Origin: Leptospira ainlahdjerensis
GTDB taxonomy: Bacteria > Spirochaetota > Leptospiria > Leptospirales > Leptospiraceae
Assembly (NCBI RefSeq): GCF_016919175.1
Contig: NZ_JAFFPU010000012.1
Location: 108,443-172,442 of the forward strand
DNA: 64,000 bases
Reading direction: 5' to 3'
The translations under genes and the position numbers were made by a program. A model generated the notes under the pieces. The model worked only from the letters and a program-made list of their open reading frames with translations. It was not told where the DNA came from and ran no database searches. Below, one piece after another: positions 1-14,122 of this stretch (positions are counted from its first letter, which is position 1; every line of letters starts with the position of its first letter).

Positions 1-841
1 GCGGAGACCAAAGAATCACTTTGATTCCGTTCTTTTCCGCGGTTTCCAAAAAATGAAAAAGAAATCGTTTTTGTACGTTCGAAATTTTGACGTAACGATA
101 GACATCGTTGTAATATTTCGCGGCTTCTTCCTCGAGTTTTTCGGGGGGAGTGTTCGCCAACAATACGTTCGGGATTCCTCCGTTGAACTTATCGGATTCG
201 TTCATCAAAAGATTTTTGATAGCGAGCATCATTTCTTTAGAACTCGGATCCTTGATTCTCTGCATCGCCTCCTTAAATCGAGGAGGAAAGACGGTAGTTC
301 TAAAAACTCTCGATCTTAAAAACGTATCCCAGTCGTTCGTAGAAAACTCGTTCGCATAACGCAAAAAATACGCAAGATCGTAAGAATATCGCAGCGGATA
401 ACGATTGCAGAAATCGGTCATCGAATCCGGATAAAATTCTATGACCGCGTAGTCGGGTTTGATTCCGGCGGATAAAATCTTTTCGAGATTGTAGTTGTGA
501 TACGAGAACGGCGCGGAAGGAGCCGAAAAATTATAAACGATCAGATCCTTTCTTTTTTTGCGGATCGTCTCCAATGAGAATTCTCCCATGTGGGAAGTTC
601 CAAAAAAGATCAGAGTTTTTTCATCCGGCTTTGCAGATTCTTTTTGTTTTACCAATGCGGCAAGAACTCGGTCTTTCATCTCGTAGAAATAATATTCAGC
701 GCCTGCCTCTGTATAAGGTCTTATCCAATCCGAAGAAAGAAATCGATCCAAGGAAAATGCAAAGGAAAAAAACACGAGAGGAACCCATAATAGTTTACTG
801 TGAAAAAAAGGAAGGATGACTTTGGGTTTTTGCTTACTCAT
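1..841 (-). CDS. SGNH/DUF1574-like protein, partial (C-terminus outside window)
   Basis: The frame is open from an ATG at 841 to the left edge (280 codons, no stop), so the gene is cut by the window. The first 30 residues hold one hydrophobic segment (about 17-30), suggesting a membrane anchor with the rest outside the membrane. A beta-strand followed by GTSHMGE (residues 81-87) matches the GDS/GTS nucleophile block of SGNH hydrolases and acetyltransferases such as AlgX/AlgJ or DltD. It starts 9 bp after the MBOAT gene at 851-2248, so it is probably the SGNH partner that passes an acyl group to a surface glycan. The catalytic Asp/His block would lie beyond the window. The family call is good; the substrate is unknown. 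Confidence 0.75.
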   Translation of the reverse strand, partial: MSKQKPKVILPFFHSKLLWVPLVFFSFAFSLDRFLSSDWIRPYTEAGAEYYFYEMKDRVLAALVKQKESAKPDEKTLIFFGTSHMGEFSLETIRKKRKDLIVYNFSAPSAPFSYHNYNLEKILSAGIKPDYAVIEFYPDSMTDFCNRYPLRYSYDLAYFLRYANEFSTNDWDTFLRSRVFRTTVFPPRFKEAMQRIKDPSSKEMMLAIKNLLMNESDKFNGGIPNVLLANTPPEKLEEEAAKYYNDVYRYVKISNVQKRFLFHFLETAEKNGIKVILWSP

Positions 842-850
842 GATTCTTCC

Positions 851-2248
851 TCAAAACTGAAAGTAGATAAAGTCCTGTCCTTTGCCCGCGTAATTGGAAA
901 GGAGAAGAACCAAGATGATGAGAAAAACGGCGACGATCGTTTTTTTATACCGATAATAGAACCTCGGAGTTTTCTCGAAGTATTCGAGCGTGTGCAAAAG
1001 AAAACCTCCGATCAAAAACGGCGCCACCAGATCGGTTCTTAATACGTGTTTGGCGGGCTCGGCGATCCAAATCAAACCGTTGTTCAGAATATACCAAGTA
1101 TCTCCGAGATTTTGAGATCGAAAAAAAATCGCTCCAATCACAAAGATCGAATAGATAAACGAGGCTCGGATCACAAACCAAACGATTCCCTTTTCGGGTA
1201 ATTTAGGAATTCCTAATTTATCCATCAGACGATCTATCACCAAACAAACCCCATGCCAAAAACCCCAGATCACATAGGTCCAACTCGCTCCGTGCCAAAA
1301 GCCGCCTAACGTAAATGTGGCGATTAGGTTTAGATACACTCTCGGCTCGGAAGTCCTCGATCCACCCAGAGGAATGTAGATATAATCCCGAAGCCAGGTC
1401 GCAAGTGTGATATGCCAACGTCTCCAGAGATCCTGAATGTTCTGACTAAAAAAGGGAGCCCGAAAGTTTACGGGAATGTTAAACCCCATCAAAAAAGCGC
1501 AACCCCTCGCAATGTCCGTGTAACCGCTAAAGTCGCAATAAACCTGCCAAGTAAATCCTTGTACAGCCAAGAAGAGAGAATAGTTATCATACTCGGACGG
1601 ATTTCGAAAAACGGGATCCACCAAGGAAGCGATGTTATCCGCGACTAGAATTTTTTTCGCGATCCCAAGTCCTAAAAGATAAAGCCCCGCATAGACAAAG
1701 GAAGGTTTGATTCTTACCTTATCCAAAATCGGAAAAAAATCCTGATGTCTCATGATCGGTCCCGCGACCAACTGAGGGAAAAATAGAATAAACAAAACGA
1801 ATCGGAAGAATCCGGTGTCTTCTGCGATTTTTCCGCGATAGACGTCTACGACAAATGCGATGATTTGAAACGTATAAAAGCTGATCGCGAGAGGAAGAAT
1901 GATCTGAAAACTGAAATTTTTCTGATCTAAAAATCCCCAGTGCGTCCAAGCATAAAAGTTTTCGGTAAAGAAGTAGAAATATTTAAAAACCGCGAGGTTA
2001 ATCAGATCAAGAATTACGATCGCGCGCAAGACTCCGAGGCTCTTGTTTTTAAAAAGACTTCGAACCGCGAGATAATTTATATAAAGAATCGCTAATAAAT
2101 GGAATAGAAAGGGAACACTCCAAGTCGCGTAGAATACGAGAGAGGCGATTACGATCACCCATTCCCTGTATTTCCTTCCGTTGTAAGCCCAATAACAAAG
2201 ATAAACGACTAAAAAGAAAAGGAGGAAGAGTGTGGAAGTGAAGATCAT
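851..2248 (-). CDS. MBOAT-family membrane O-acyltransferase (AlgI/DltB type), second copy
   Basis: A 465-residue polytopic membrane protein of normal AlgI/DltB length. It carries WRRWHITLATWLRDYIYIPL (about 276-295) and, further on, WHGASW (318-323), whose His319 is the conserved MBOAT catalytic histidine. Such proteins move acyl groups, usually acetyl, across the membrane to a periplasmic partner. Its ATG overlaps the stop of the upstream SGNH gene (ATGA at 2245-2248) and the next SGNH gene starts 9 bp downstream, so translation of the set is probably coupled. It is a divergent paralogue of the MBOAT at 3421-4836. The acceptor is not evident, but glycosyltransferase genes upstream make a polysaccharide or glycolipid likely. 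Confidence 0.9.
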   Translation of the reverse strand: MIFTSTLFLLFFLVVYLCYWAYNGRKYREWVIVIASLVFYATWSVPFLFHLLAILYINYLAVRSLFKNKSLGVLRAIVILDLINLAVFKYFYFFTENFYAWTHWGFLDQKNFSFQIILPLAISFYTFQIIAFVVDVYRGKIAEDTGFFRFVLFILFFPQLVAGPIMRHQDFFPILDKVRIKPSFVYAGLYLLGLGIAKKILVADNIASLVDPVFRNPSEYDNYSLFLAVQGFTWQVYCDFSGYTDIARGCAFLMGFNIPVNFRAPFFSQNIQDLWRRWHITLATWLRDYIYIPLGGSRTSEPRVYLNLIATFTLGGFWHGASWTYVIWGFWHGVCLVIDRLMDKLGIPKLPEKGIVWFVIRASFIYSIFVIGAIFFRSQNLGDTWYILNNGLIWIAEPAKHVLRTDLVAPFLIGGFLLHTLEYFEKTPRFYYRYKKTIVAVFLIILVLLLSNYAGKGQDFIYFQF

Positions 2249-3405
2249 TTCTTTTCCTTTACGAGAGTCTCTTTTAAATCTTTCGCGAACGCGTGACTCA
2301 ACTTTTCCATTCCCAGCTGATTGAGATGGATTAGGTCGTAATAATAATCGCCGTTATCCGGTCCGTCCAAAAGTGTTTGATAATCGAGAAGAGAAACCGG
2401 TTTTGCGGGATTGATTCTTTGCAATTCTCGTTTCCAGACTTGATTTCTTTCTTCGAGTCTCCATTCTTGGATGAGTTGACTGTAAGGTGCGACGACTCCG
2501 ATGATTTCGATTTCCTGCCCGTTTTCCTTTCCTATTCTTCGAATTTCATCGTGTAGAATCTTCAATCGATCGAAGTATTGTCTTGTGACGTCGTCTTCTA
2601 CTGCATTGTTTAGAGGATTACTTGAGAGCACGCAGGTATCAAAGATTGCCTTTTTGTGAAATCGATCCGAACCTTCTGGGATCGGTTGTCCGTTCGCCGG
2701 ATCCGTTTTTGCAACGCAGTCAGGTACGTCTTTGATCGGATACATGCTGATCTTTTCTTTGTAAGAATTCTCGTAGTCCCACGGATCGAGATTCTCCTTT
2801 CTAAAACGTTTTCCGATATCCTTGATTCGTTTGGAAGGACTCAGGATTAAATCCTGAATGTCCCTTCGATACGCGATCGATTTTAATGTGATGTAAGCAA
2901 GGTCGTCCGCTTTGACTTCGTAACCGAAATCGTAAATTCTTGGATACACTTGCAAACGATCAAACTCCGAGATCATCGCGAGCGTATGCAAGTTTAAGAT
3001 TTTTTGACCGACCCAAGGAGTTGTGATTTCGAAAACGTGCACAACGGTTTTTACTTTTTTAAAGTGGGGAAGCGTTTTTAGCACGGCGAGATCTTGTACG
3101 ATCAACTCCGTTCCCGGAATCGCGACGGATTGAATTTTTTTTCCGAGAGGTTCCAATTCTTTGTTAAGAATCGGAAGCGACAATCCTTGATAGGCCACCG
3201 AAGTTCCTACGATGAGAATGTCCGGATCGAATTCCTTTTGTTTATCGATTACGTGATTCGTAATTCTAGAAACGTTAGCGGCATAAGAATTTTTTTTCAG
3301 GAATGGTCGGTAACAACCAAACTGCATTCCCGTTTCTAAAAAAGTAAGGATCAAAACCGGAATCCAAAATTTGGAATCTTTCAAAAATGCAAGATATTCT
3401 TTCAT
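2245..3405 (-). CDS. SGNH/DUF1574-like membrane-anchored protein
   Basis: A 386-residue protein with an N-terminal hydrophobic segment (about 13-25) and then a soluble domain. The block IVGTSVAYQG has GTS at 67-69, the expected position of the SGNH nucleophile, and near the C-terminus DLIHLNQLG supplies an Asp-x-x-His pair (about D357/H360). This layout resembles DltD and the AlgJ/AlgX acetyltransferases that work with MBOAT proteins. It lies between two MBOAT genes: 15 bp after the upstream one and sharing an ATGA overlap with the downstream one. I infer that it transfers the acyl group exported by an MBOAT partner. The family is deduced from motifs and context, not overall similarity. Confidence 0.8.
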   Translation of the reverse strand: MKEYLAFLKDSKFWIPVLILTFLETGMQFGCYRPFLKKNSYAANVSRITNHVIDKQKEFDPDILIVGTSVAYQGLSLPILNKELEPLGKKIQSVAIPGTELIVQDLAVLKTLPHFKKVKTVVHVFEITTPWVGQKILNLHTLAMISEFDRLQVYPRIYDFGYEVKADDLAYITLKSIAYRRDIQDLILSPSKRIKDIGKRFRKENLDPWDYENSYKEKISMYPIKDVPDCVAKTDPANGQPIPEGSDRFHKKAIFDTCVLSSNPLNNAVEDDVTRQYFDRLKILHDEIRRIGKENGQEIEIIGVVAPYSQLIQEWRLEERNQVWKRELQRINPAKPVSLLDYQTLLDGPDNGDYYYDLIHLNQLGMEKLSHAFAKDLKETLVKEKK

Positions 3406-3420
3406 AGCGGATATGGTTTC

Positions 3421-4836
<1,416 letters not shown>

Positions 4837-4933
4837 GGTTCGTCTTGATTCAGTATTTTAAAAGACCTGAAGAGCAGTTTTTCAAAATAGAATTTCCTTA
4901 CAACATCAATTTAAGGGTTTCCAACCTTTGATT

Positions 4934-6313
4934 TTACCATTCAAAAAGACCGGATTTTACAGACTCCGGAGGATAAACTTTTTCAGGAAGAATCGCTTCG
5001 AGTTTAAATTCGATTCCTTCGATATAACTCACCGATTTTTTTGAGGAACGAGGATAGGTTGAATACGAAAAATTCACAAGAAATAAAAGTAATACCCAAA
5101 TGATAAGAAAGGAGTGAAAGACCGCACGACTCCCGAAAAGAAAAGACCGAAATTCCAAAGACTTCAAGGTAAGACCTGCGAGAAGAATCATACCGATGGA
5201 GGTTCCCACCCAGAACTCGAAAAAGTAACCTTCCCACCAAGTATAAAACAAAATCGAAGGAACGAGCCAGAAGGACAATAGAATCGTCTCGTTTCGAAAA
5301 CGTTTCCAGACATTCTTAAGATTCAAAAGAAAAAGAAGAAGAATCGAAATCCAAAACGCAAGATTCAGATTGTAAGGAAGAATTTCCCGATTCTCCCATA
5401 AATTCAATCGCACCCTAAGTCCGCTCTTCACCCCTTCAAAGTTCAAAAACGCGTCTCCGATCCCGCGATAAAAATTCAGAACGTAGTTTTTAGATTCCGG
5501 AGAATTTCCCCACTTGTCCTTGGTCGCGTATAAGAAGAGCCAGTTTGCAAAGTTCTTCTCGCTGTCGAGAGGAGCTGAAAGATTTCTGTTGAGGACGATA
5601 AATCCCACGTAGAGATAGGAAAGTGTAAGAGCTCCTACAAGAGCAAAACAATACACAAACGCAAAGCGAAACTTCCAAGAAAGTTCGAATTCTTTTCCTT
5701 TCCAAGTTTTAGAAAGAAGAATGGAGATCGGAACAAGCGGTAAGAATAAAATATCCGACTGATGAAAGTAGACGCTCCAGAGTTGGATTCCGAACAAAAC
5801 CAAAAGAGAAACGGGAGAATGTCCCTTTCTCGCAAAATATACGCAGGACAAATACAAAAGAGCCGTGAGACAGGAATGGATCAGAGGAGTATCGTTGTGT
5901 TGTGCATAAAACCAAAACCCCTGTGAGAAGTGAATCGCCAGACCCAAGATAATCGCGCCTAATGTGTCCGAGTAGATCTTTCGATACAACCAGACAAAAC
6001 AAAACAAAAATACGAGCGCTGAAATCAAAATACGGAGTCGGAGTCCGAACATGACCGAATCCTTTCCCCAAAATTCTCTCCAGAGCTTGAGATAAAGATA
6101 ACCGGTGCTTTCGAAACCGAGGTGATGCGGGTTGTAAAAAATTCTCCAAGTAAGATCCGAATTGATATTGTAGGCGTAGACGATCGCGTCCCAGTCGTAG
6201 TGCCGGGAAAGAAACCTCAGATCAAACAAAAACACGGAAAAGATAAAAAGAATCAGGAAGGAAAAAAAGATTCGATTTTGAAGAGCGTTTTTAGTTCCCG
6301 AGAAAAAATACAT
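4934..6313 (-). CDS. Multi-pass membrane protein, GT-C glycosyltransferase-like
   Basis: A 459-residue protein with about ten or more hydrophobic segments and a short loop after the first one containing HYDWDAIVYAYNI (about 39-51). An acidic motif in the first periplasmic loop is typical of GT-C enzymes, which use polyprenyl-phosphate sugars. I see no unambiguous family signature, so the enzyme class rests on topology, length and position. It lies 9 bp after a PH-like membrane protein and two glycosyltransferase genes, in the operon that continues into the MBOAT/SGNH genes. The likely role is adding sugars to an envelope glycan on the periplasmic face. Confidence 0.6.
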   Translation of the reverse strand: MYFFSGTKNALQNRIFFSFLILFIFSVFLFDLRFLSRHYDWDAIVYAYNINSDLTWRIFYNPHHLGFESTGYLYLKLWREFWGKDSVMFGLRLRILISALVFLFCFVWLYRKIYSDTLGAIILGLAIHFSQGFWFYAQHNDTPLIHSCLTALLYLSCVYFARKGHSPVSLLVLFGIQLWSVYFHQSDILFLPLVPISILLSKTWKGKEFELSWKFRFAFVYCFALVGALTLSYLYVGFIVLNRNLSAPLDSEKNFANWLFLYATKDKWGNSPESKNYVLNFYRGIGDAFLNFEGVKSGLRVRLNLWENREILPYNLNLAFWISILLLFLLNLKNVWKRFRNETILLSFWLVPSILFYTWWEGYFFEFWVGTSIGMILLAGLTLKSLEFRSFLFGSRAVFHSFLIIWVLLLFLVNFSYSTYPRSSKKSVSYIEGIEFKLEAILPEKVYPPESVKSGLFEW

Positions 6314-6322
6314 TCTACAATT

Positions 6323-6921
6323 CTAATATTGAAATAAAGAAGAAATCAAATTACGATTTTGACCGCGAAAAAAATACGGGGAAAGAATTCCTGACTGCGA
6401 CGCGACACTTTCCGATCTCAAATCGGGGGTTACGATCCAAATTCTTTCCAAGCCCAGAAGTCTTCGCAAAACACCCGTTTTGTGAACGATCTGAACTCCG
6501 CTCTGTTTACGATTCCACTGAAACACATCCTTTCCAAAAAAACTTCTCGTTTCCACGGAAAGTAAATCTCCTTTGAGAGATACCCTGGTAAAACAGGTTC
6601 GATTGATAAATCGAACCCAGTCCAAAAAGAAGGCGAGGCCGATATAAGCGAATGTAAGATATCCTACACTTTGATACAAAAGAGGATTTTGCAGGATCGG
6701 AAGATTCAAAACTTTAGGAATTAAGAGAAAGTCCGTGAACTTCTGAAGATACAAAGCTGACAAACCGCCTAACAGATAACAACCGTAGAGAATGGCGCCG
6801 ACGAGAAGGGTCGTCAAGATCGGAGGGATCGGATTGATTCTTAAATCGAGGGAAACTCCGAAGGAAGTATCGTTTGTGTTCAACGATTCCCAGCCGGAAT
6901 AAATTCTTTTTTCGTTTTGTT

Positions 6922-6925
<4 letters not shown>
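6323..6925 (-). CDS. Small membrane protein with bacterial PH-like domain
   Basis: The start is taken at the ATG at 6925 (200 residues), which overlaps the stop of the upstream glycosyltransferase as ATGA; a longer frame upstream runs through that gene and is not credible. Two hydrophobic segments (about 30-55 and 85-105) precede a C-terminal beta-rich stretch with a pattern like TRVSLKGDLLSVETRSFFGK and later conserved Gly/Leu and Ile/Trp positions, as in bacterial PH (DUF304/bPH2) domains. The function is unknown. Its place between glycosyltransferase genes suggests an accessory role in the envelope. Family assignment is tentative. Confidence 0.6.
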
Positions 6926-8073
<1,148 letters not shown>

Positions 8074-8094
8074 CTTTGTAAGAATTCTTTTTTT

Positions 8095-9498
8095 TTATTT
8101 TTCCGTTTGTAGTTCCGAATCCGGAATCAACAAAAGAAGGACATACTGAAAAATCGCAAAATAAAGAAGATAAGAAGCCATCATCAGCTTTTCTTCCGTT
8201 CCTCCCCCGATCACCGATCGATTGGAGAGAAGAATTCCGATCGATCCGATTAGAAAGAAAAAACTCACTTTATCATTTGCAAACAAGATCTTAACCGAAG
8301 CAAAACTTTTTTTCAGAAAAGAATCGGAAACGATTTTCCAAACGGGCAACACTTTCACTTCCACAAAAGACCAAAGTCGATTGAGAAGAATCGCGGAAGG
8401 ATACAAAAGAAAAACAAAAGCGTGCACCCAAGAAATTCCGCTAAAGATGATCGAAAAGACGAACAAACAACCAAGAGTCAGTTCTTCCTTACGTTTTGCA
8501 AAAACTTTCCAAAAGAAAGGAATCACAAGACCCAAGGAAAGAATATAATAAATTCCTTTTACAGCTTTTTCGGGAAGTTCCGCAAGCGGATATCCGAGTT
8601 GGGATTGATTGAGAACGTCCGCGTAATTGAGAAAATATTTTGCGAGAGTCGCGTTCAAACTCTGATTATTCTTCCAAGCGCGAAAGAGAGGAGACTTGAG
8701 ATAATTGTCTAAGATCAACTGTTTCCAAGTCAAGGTCATCTCGATCGTAAAACCCGGAGCATAAATACAAGGAAGAAGAATCCAGAAAACTGAAAATACA
8801 AACGTATAAAAAACGGCCCAATAACGTCTTTGCATCAAAAAGAAAAGAACAAAGGCTCCCGGAGTCAACTTGATCACGATCGCAAGTCCGAGCAACAAAC
8901 CGGACAACCAATCCTTCTTTGTATGTACGGAAGCCAAAATCAAAAACATCAAAAGAAAACCCACTTGGTTGTTGTTCTGATGATTTTCCAAAAAACGAAG
9001 ATTGAGAAGACAAAGAACTACGACAAAAACCAAATTCCCTTGGATCCGAAGCCGGATCGAAAGGATGTATAAAAAACCGACAAGCGCCAAAAAATTCAAA
9101 CTCAGAAAAACCGCCGAGGCGACTTGGTAAGGAAGAAAAGAAATCGGAATCAGCAAAAACGCAAACGTAGGAGGATAGATGTAAGAACCCAAACCTTCCA
9201 TCATATCTTTGAGTTGTGTAAAAACCTTAGGGGTAAACGCTTCTTCGACTTTGATTTCTCCCGTTTGAAGCTTTTCGAGAATCTCATCGATCTGTTCTAA
9301 GTTGTATAAATTATTTCCTTCGGTAAAACGAACGGATGCGTTGTAGTAGTCTCTGAAATCGGAACGGTTCCCCGCTTTGGAAATTCCATTGATGAAGAGG
9401 AGGGAGAAAAACAAAATCGTTCCTGCAAGAATCCAGGTTTTTCGGTCTCTCATTTGCATTCTGAAACACTTTTGGATCGCACCCGAAAAGCCAACCAA
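8095..9498 (-). CDS. GT87/DUF2029-family membrane glycosyltransferase
   Basis: The best start is a TTG at 9498, preceded by a clear AGGAG with 7-base spacing; internal ATGs at 9459 and 9453 have no ribosome-binding site. The 467-residue product has about ten membrane segments. An Asp-rich first loop (FRDYYNASVRFTEGNNLYN) and the motif SYIYPPTFAFLLIPISFLPY are typical of GT87 (PimE-like, polyprenyl-phosphomannose-dependent) GT-C enzymes. It is the first gene of the minus-strand glycan cluster and is divergent from queA across 102 bp, where its promoter should lie. It probably adds a sugar to a lipid-linked or surface glycan. Confidence 0.8.
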   Translation of the reverse strand: MVGFSGAIQKCFRMQMRDRKTWILAGTILFFSLLFINGISKAGNRSDFRDYYNASVRFTEGNNLYNLEQIDEILEKLQTGEIKVEEAFTPKVFTQLKDMMEGLGSYIYPPTFAFLLIPISFLPYQVASAVFLSLNFLALVGFLYILSIRLRIQGNLVFVVVLCLLNLRFLENHQNNNQVGFLLMFLILASVHTKKDWLSGLLLGLAIVIKLTPGAFVLFFLMQRRYWAVFYTFVFSVFWILLPCIYAPGFTIEMTLTWKQLILDNYLKSPLFRAWKNNQSLNATLAKYFLNYADVLNQSQLGYPLAELPEKAVKGIYYILSLGLVIPFFWKVFAKRKEELTLGCLFVFSIIFSGISWVHAFVFLLYPSAILLNRLWSFVEVKVLPVWKIVSDSFLKKSFASVKILFANDKVSFFFLIGSIGILLSNRSVIGGGTEEKLMMASYLLYFAIFQYVLLLLIPDSELQTEK

Positions 9499-9600
9499 TA
9501 AAATTCTCCTACATTCCCGCGACGATTCTCAAAAAGGAATCTTTCTCTTGTTAGAAAAAAGATTCACCCGTGAGCATTCTCCAAATCCACTGCAAATAGA

Positions 9601-10638
<1,038 letters not shown>

Positions 10639-10681
10639 ATTGTGATTGATAACCGAGGGGAATTAGGGAACAATCGTCACA

Positions 10682-12304
10682 GTGATAAAAAGAATAACCT
10701 CCGCTCAGGCAGAAATCAAACTTCACGCGGGAAAACAAAGACCCAAAAACGGTCTTCCCGATTTTTTGGCGTTTCACAGAGAAGAACTGAGTTCCTTACC
10801 GAAGGCTCTGGAAAATCCGGGCATCCTTTCCAACATTCTCATAACCGGTCCGGCCTTAGAAGCAAACCTTACCTTACTTCAAGAATACATCTCCAATCTT
10901 AAAAAAGGAATCAAAGTTGTCTGCGATCCCCATCCTGGATTCTTAACTCTCGCAGGTTTTCCAGGAAACTCGGAATACCGCGCGGGCAAAATGGTGGAAG
11001 CCGACGGCGGTTATTTACTGCTCCCAATGCGAGCCCTTACGGAAGATCCGAATCTATACTTTCTCGTAAAAGGAGTTCTGCAAACGGGAAGTATCGACTT
11101 TTTGACACTTCCTGAAATGACCGGCTCGAAAGAGATGAATCGTTTTCATCCTTCGATCAACACACGCTTTCGTCTGATTCTCGTGGGAGAAGAAGGAGAA
11201 GTGGACTTTATCACCGGAGTCGATCCCGACTTCTATGAAAGTTTTTCTTTTAAGATTCATCTTCCCTACGAAGCTGTTATGAAGAGCAAGAAGAATCTTC
11301 AGCTCTTCGGAGGACTCATTCATTCTTGGGAAAAGCCCGGTTATCCGAGTTTCGATTCTTCAGCGGTCGACGCGTTACTCGAAATCGCTCTTCGTTGGAA
11401 CGACAGCAGGGCGAGACTTTCTCTTTCCTTCGCAGAACTTCGTACCTTTGTGGGGGAACTTCTCGTCCTTTTTAAAAAGGAAAAAAAGACGATCACTCGC
11501 GCCCAAGTAGAATCCGCAATCCCCACGATCGAAAAAAGAATCGCGGTTCACAAAAGAAGATATCAGGAAAGTGTTCGAGAAGGTCTGACTTCGATTCAAC
11601 TCAAAGGAAAAAAGACGGGAAGAATCAACGGCCTTTCCGTCATCCTTCTCCATTCTTCTTTATCCGATTTTGGTCAGGTCAACCAAGTTTCCGCGCGTGT
11701 CGCCTTAGGTTCCGGAAATTTTATCAACATCGAAAGAGAAGTCAATCTTTCGGGAGACTTACACGATAAGGGCGTATTCATATTACAATCTTATATTAAA
11801 GGAATGTTCTCCCATATCCAGTCCTTCGGTTTGGACGCTTCGATATTGTTCGAACAAAACTATTCTCCGATCGACGGAGACTCCGCGAGTTGTGCGGAAT
11901 TACTCGCAATTCTTTCGGCGCTTTCCGGTTTGGAAATTCCGTGTAACATCGCGGTGACAGGAGCCCTTTCTCAGTATGGAGAAATTCTTCCCGTGGGTTC
12001 GGTAAACACAAAGATCGCGGCTTGGTTTGATATGATTCAGATAGTTGGGAATACAAAGGATAAATACAGGGTTTACATTCCGACTTCGAACCTTCGCGAT
12101 TTGAATCTTCCCGCTCACATTCGAAAGGCCATCGATAAAGGAAAATTCCAAATTTACACTTGTTCTCATGTGGAAGAATTGATTCCGGAAGTTTTTGGGA
12201 TTCCCGCGGGAAAATTCGGCAAAAACGGAAAATATCCTCAGGGAAGTCTGTTCCACATGATAGAGGAAAGAATCGATCGGAAAAAAGAAGAAGAGCACGA
12301 ATGA
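10682..12304 (+). CDS. Lon-type (S16) protease with degenerate ATPase module
   Basis: The start is a GTG at 10682; the product has 540 residues. The C-terminal third is a Lon protease domain: PIDGDSAS (396-403) gives catalytic Ser401, aligned with PKDGPSAG of Lon, and PVGSVNTK (437-444) gives the catalytic Lys444. The N-terminal two-thirds aligns in layout with the AAA/LonB-like region (ADGGYLLLP near 107-115 corresponds to the Walker B/sensor area of AAA_32 proteins). However, the expected P-loop near residues 52-62 reads [11 protein letters not shown], with no GxxxxGK[ST]. This resembles LonC-type enzymes thought not to use ATP. It is probably a cytoplasmic peptidase with unknown substrates. 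Confidence 0.85.
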   Translation: MIKRITSAQAEIKLHAGKQRPKNGLPDFLAFHREELSSLPKALENPGILSNILITGPALEANLTLLQEYISNLKKGIKVVCDPHPGFLTLAGFPGNSEYRAGKMVEADGGYLLLPMRALTEDPNLYFLVKGVLQTGSIDFLTLPEMTGSKEMNRFHPSINTRFRLILVGEEGEVDFITGVDPDFYESFSFKIHLPYEAVMKSKKNLQLFGGLIHSWEKPGYPSFDSSAVDALLEIALRWNDSRARLSLSFAELRTFVGELLVLFKKEKKTITRAQVESAIPTIEKRIAVHKRRYQESVREGLTSIQLKGKKTGRINGLSVILLHSSLSDFGQVNQVSARVALGSGNFINIEREVNLSGDLHDKGVFILQSYIKGMFSHIQSFGLDASILFEQNYSPIDGDSASCAELLAILSALSGLEIPCNIAVTGALSQYGEILPVGSVNTKIAAWFDMIQIVGNTKDKYRVYIPTSNLRDLNLPAHIRKAIDKGKFQIYTCSHVEELIPEVFGIPAGKFGKNGKYPQGSLFHMIEERIDRKKEEEHE

Positions 12305-12600
12305 GAAATAGGCCTTGAGTGTCGATGGGACAGAATTCAATAAAAAAATTCTTTCCCGCTACCCCCTCGGTTTTGAAACTGGATGGAAGGAATCAATCTC
12401 GTTTTTTTTGAATTATTTTCGCTCTGCCTCCGCCACAAAAGGCCTTTCAAACCTTGGAAAATTCAAATGATAACCAAAATGCTCTGGGAAAAAGAATGCT
12501 TCGTTTTTTGGATTCTTTAAAAAATCTTCGTCCTATACCAGACTTGCATTTGTAGGTGATCCTTCGACTCTGATTACCGATACTAAATAATGATAAGAAA

Positions 12601-13995
12601 ATGAGACTCATCGGGGCGATCAACATTCAATCCTCCTTGCTGGTCAGCGGCCTGTCCGCACTGGGACTCGGTGTTCTCATTTCTATCGCTCAAGTCAAAA
12701 CCCCCGACAATGTTCCCAAAATCGATTCCTTTCCGATGGAGGAAAACGACAGCCCTTCCAAGTTCCAGCCGACTTTGAAGGAAAAAGTGGAAGAACGAGC
12801 CAAGGACGTTCAGGTTTTTCAGATTCCGGGTTCTCGCAAAATCGATCTCTTGGAAGAATGGGAAAGATCATCCTTTGGAATCCAAGAAGACCGAGGTTCT
12901 AATTTTGCAAAATTTGGGAACGGTTGGAGCCCTTTTCCTTCCAAGGATTCCCTTGCTTGGAATCAACCGGATTCTCTTTTTAACGATCAGAATACAAACT
13001 GGACCGGAGCGCGCTTTTTCGGAGGAAAACAGGGAAAGGTTCAATTGAATTCTTCGATTCGTCCTTCGTCTCCTTTTTCTGAACTGGCTCCTTCCCTTCG
13101 TGGAAGAAAATCGGATCCTTTTGGAACCGGAGATAAAACTGGCATCCACCAATCCACGTTAGACAACTTTGAACTGAGTTATTCCGTCACACCCGGAGTG
13201 GACGCGATTCTTAAAACCGGAAACTCACTTCCTTATACCGCCGATCAAAAAGACATTGGGTATTCGATGGCCGGTTTTTCCTTTAAACCCAACGATTATA
13301 TCAATACAAAAATCGTCTCCGGAAGTTCTTTCGGAAATTCGAGTATGGCCTCCAGTCGTTTTCTTTATTCTTCTCCCGGATCCAATTCTCAAGCGTTCAA
13401 TACGGATCCGAGCATGGGAAACAATCCGGTTCTTAGAAATCAAGCGATGGGAAACAGTAGCGGGCGTGTGATCGAATGGCAGGCGAACATCCAACCCATC
13501 CGTCGTCTTTCGTTTCAAACTTCGGTTTTGAATAAGGAAAAAGAGAAGGGTCTTTACAACCCGGAAGCAGCACGCTTTTCGATGTTCATCGATTTTACAA
13601 AAATCATTCTCAATATTCGTTATAGTTATTCCGCCGATCCTACTACGAGAAACAACGGCCTTTATATGACTCCGGAATCGGACGCGACTACCTTGGGTTT
13701 TACGATGCTCTTGGATCCCGCCGGAAGATATTCTCTCTTTCTCGGAAATAACTACTACAATCTCCTCTCTCAGAGAAATACCGGTATCAACACGCAAACG
13801 GACGAACCGCTTCGTTCTTTTTCAGCCGGCTTTCGAGGAAAGACGAGCTTTCAGAACGCGATCTTTTTTATGAACTTTCGAAACAATCTCTCCAAGGGTG
13901 TGATCTACACCGACGTCGGTCCGTTCCGTCTTCCGGCTTATTCACAATACTATTCCGAATACTTCACTTCTCTGGGAATGGAGTTGTCCTTCTAA
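12601..13995 (+). CDS. Probable outer-membrane beta-barrel protein, unrecognised family
   Basis: I do not recognise this 464-residue protein. It has a hydrophobic N-terminus (about 8-30), a linker rich in Ser, Pro and charged residues (about 35-170), and then many alternating hydrophobic/polar strands such as [11 protein letters not shown] and [11 protein letters not shown]. The last residues, SLGMELSF, end in phenylalanine, the usual barrel-targeting C-terminus. Asn, Ser and Gly are common, as in porin-like proteins. It stands alone, with 296 bp of empty sequence upstream and the YbaB gene downstream. An exported barrel is an inference from composition and the C-terminal pattern. Confidence 0.6.
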   Translation: MRLIGAINIQSSLLVSGLSALGLGVLISIAQVKTPDNVPKIDSFPMEENDSPSKFQPTLKEKVEERAKDVQVFQIPGSRKIDLLEEWERSSFGIQEDRGSNFAKFGNGWSPFPSKDSLAWNQPDSLFNDQNTNWTGARFFGGKQGKVQLNSSIRPSSPFSELAPSLRGRKSDPFGTGDKTGIHQSTLDNFELSYSVTPGVDAILKTGNSLPYTADQKDIGYSMAGFSFKPNDYINTKIVSGSSFGNSSMASSRFLYSSPGSNSQAFNTDPSMGNNPVLRNQAMGNSSGRVIEWQANIQPIRRLSFQTSVLNKEKEKGLYNPEAARFSMFIDFTKIILNIRYSYSADPTTRNNGLYMTPESDATTLGFTMLLDPAGRYSLFLGNNYYNLLSQRNTGINTQTDEPLRSFSAGFRGKTSFQNAIFFMNFRNNLSKGVIYTDVGPFRLPAYSQYYSEYFTSLGMELSF

Positions 13996-14044
13996 GTTTC
14001 TTTTCTGGTTGCCGGTTTTTTGGCGTTCGGAAATTTGATTGGAT

Positions 14045-14057
14045 GAGGAGCTCCTAC
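14045..14057. repeat. Dispersed palindrome copy
   Basis: Core AGGAGCTCCT (14046-14055) is a perfect palindrome, next to the YbaB gene promoter region. Confidence 0.5.
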
Positions 14058-14122
14058 GCGAAAAAAAAATCGCGGAATGTAATTCTTCTTAAAAATACAA
14101 TAGGTTCAAAAGGAATTAAAGA

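Noticed and set aside
13225..13797. Long antisense ORF inside the barrel-protein gene; similar antisense ORFs at 20082-20705, 41593-41982, 52793-53326 and 55506-56150
   Set aside because: They lie opposite well-supported genes and lack motifs of their own. They arise from the codon bias of the sense strand.
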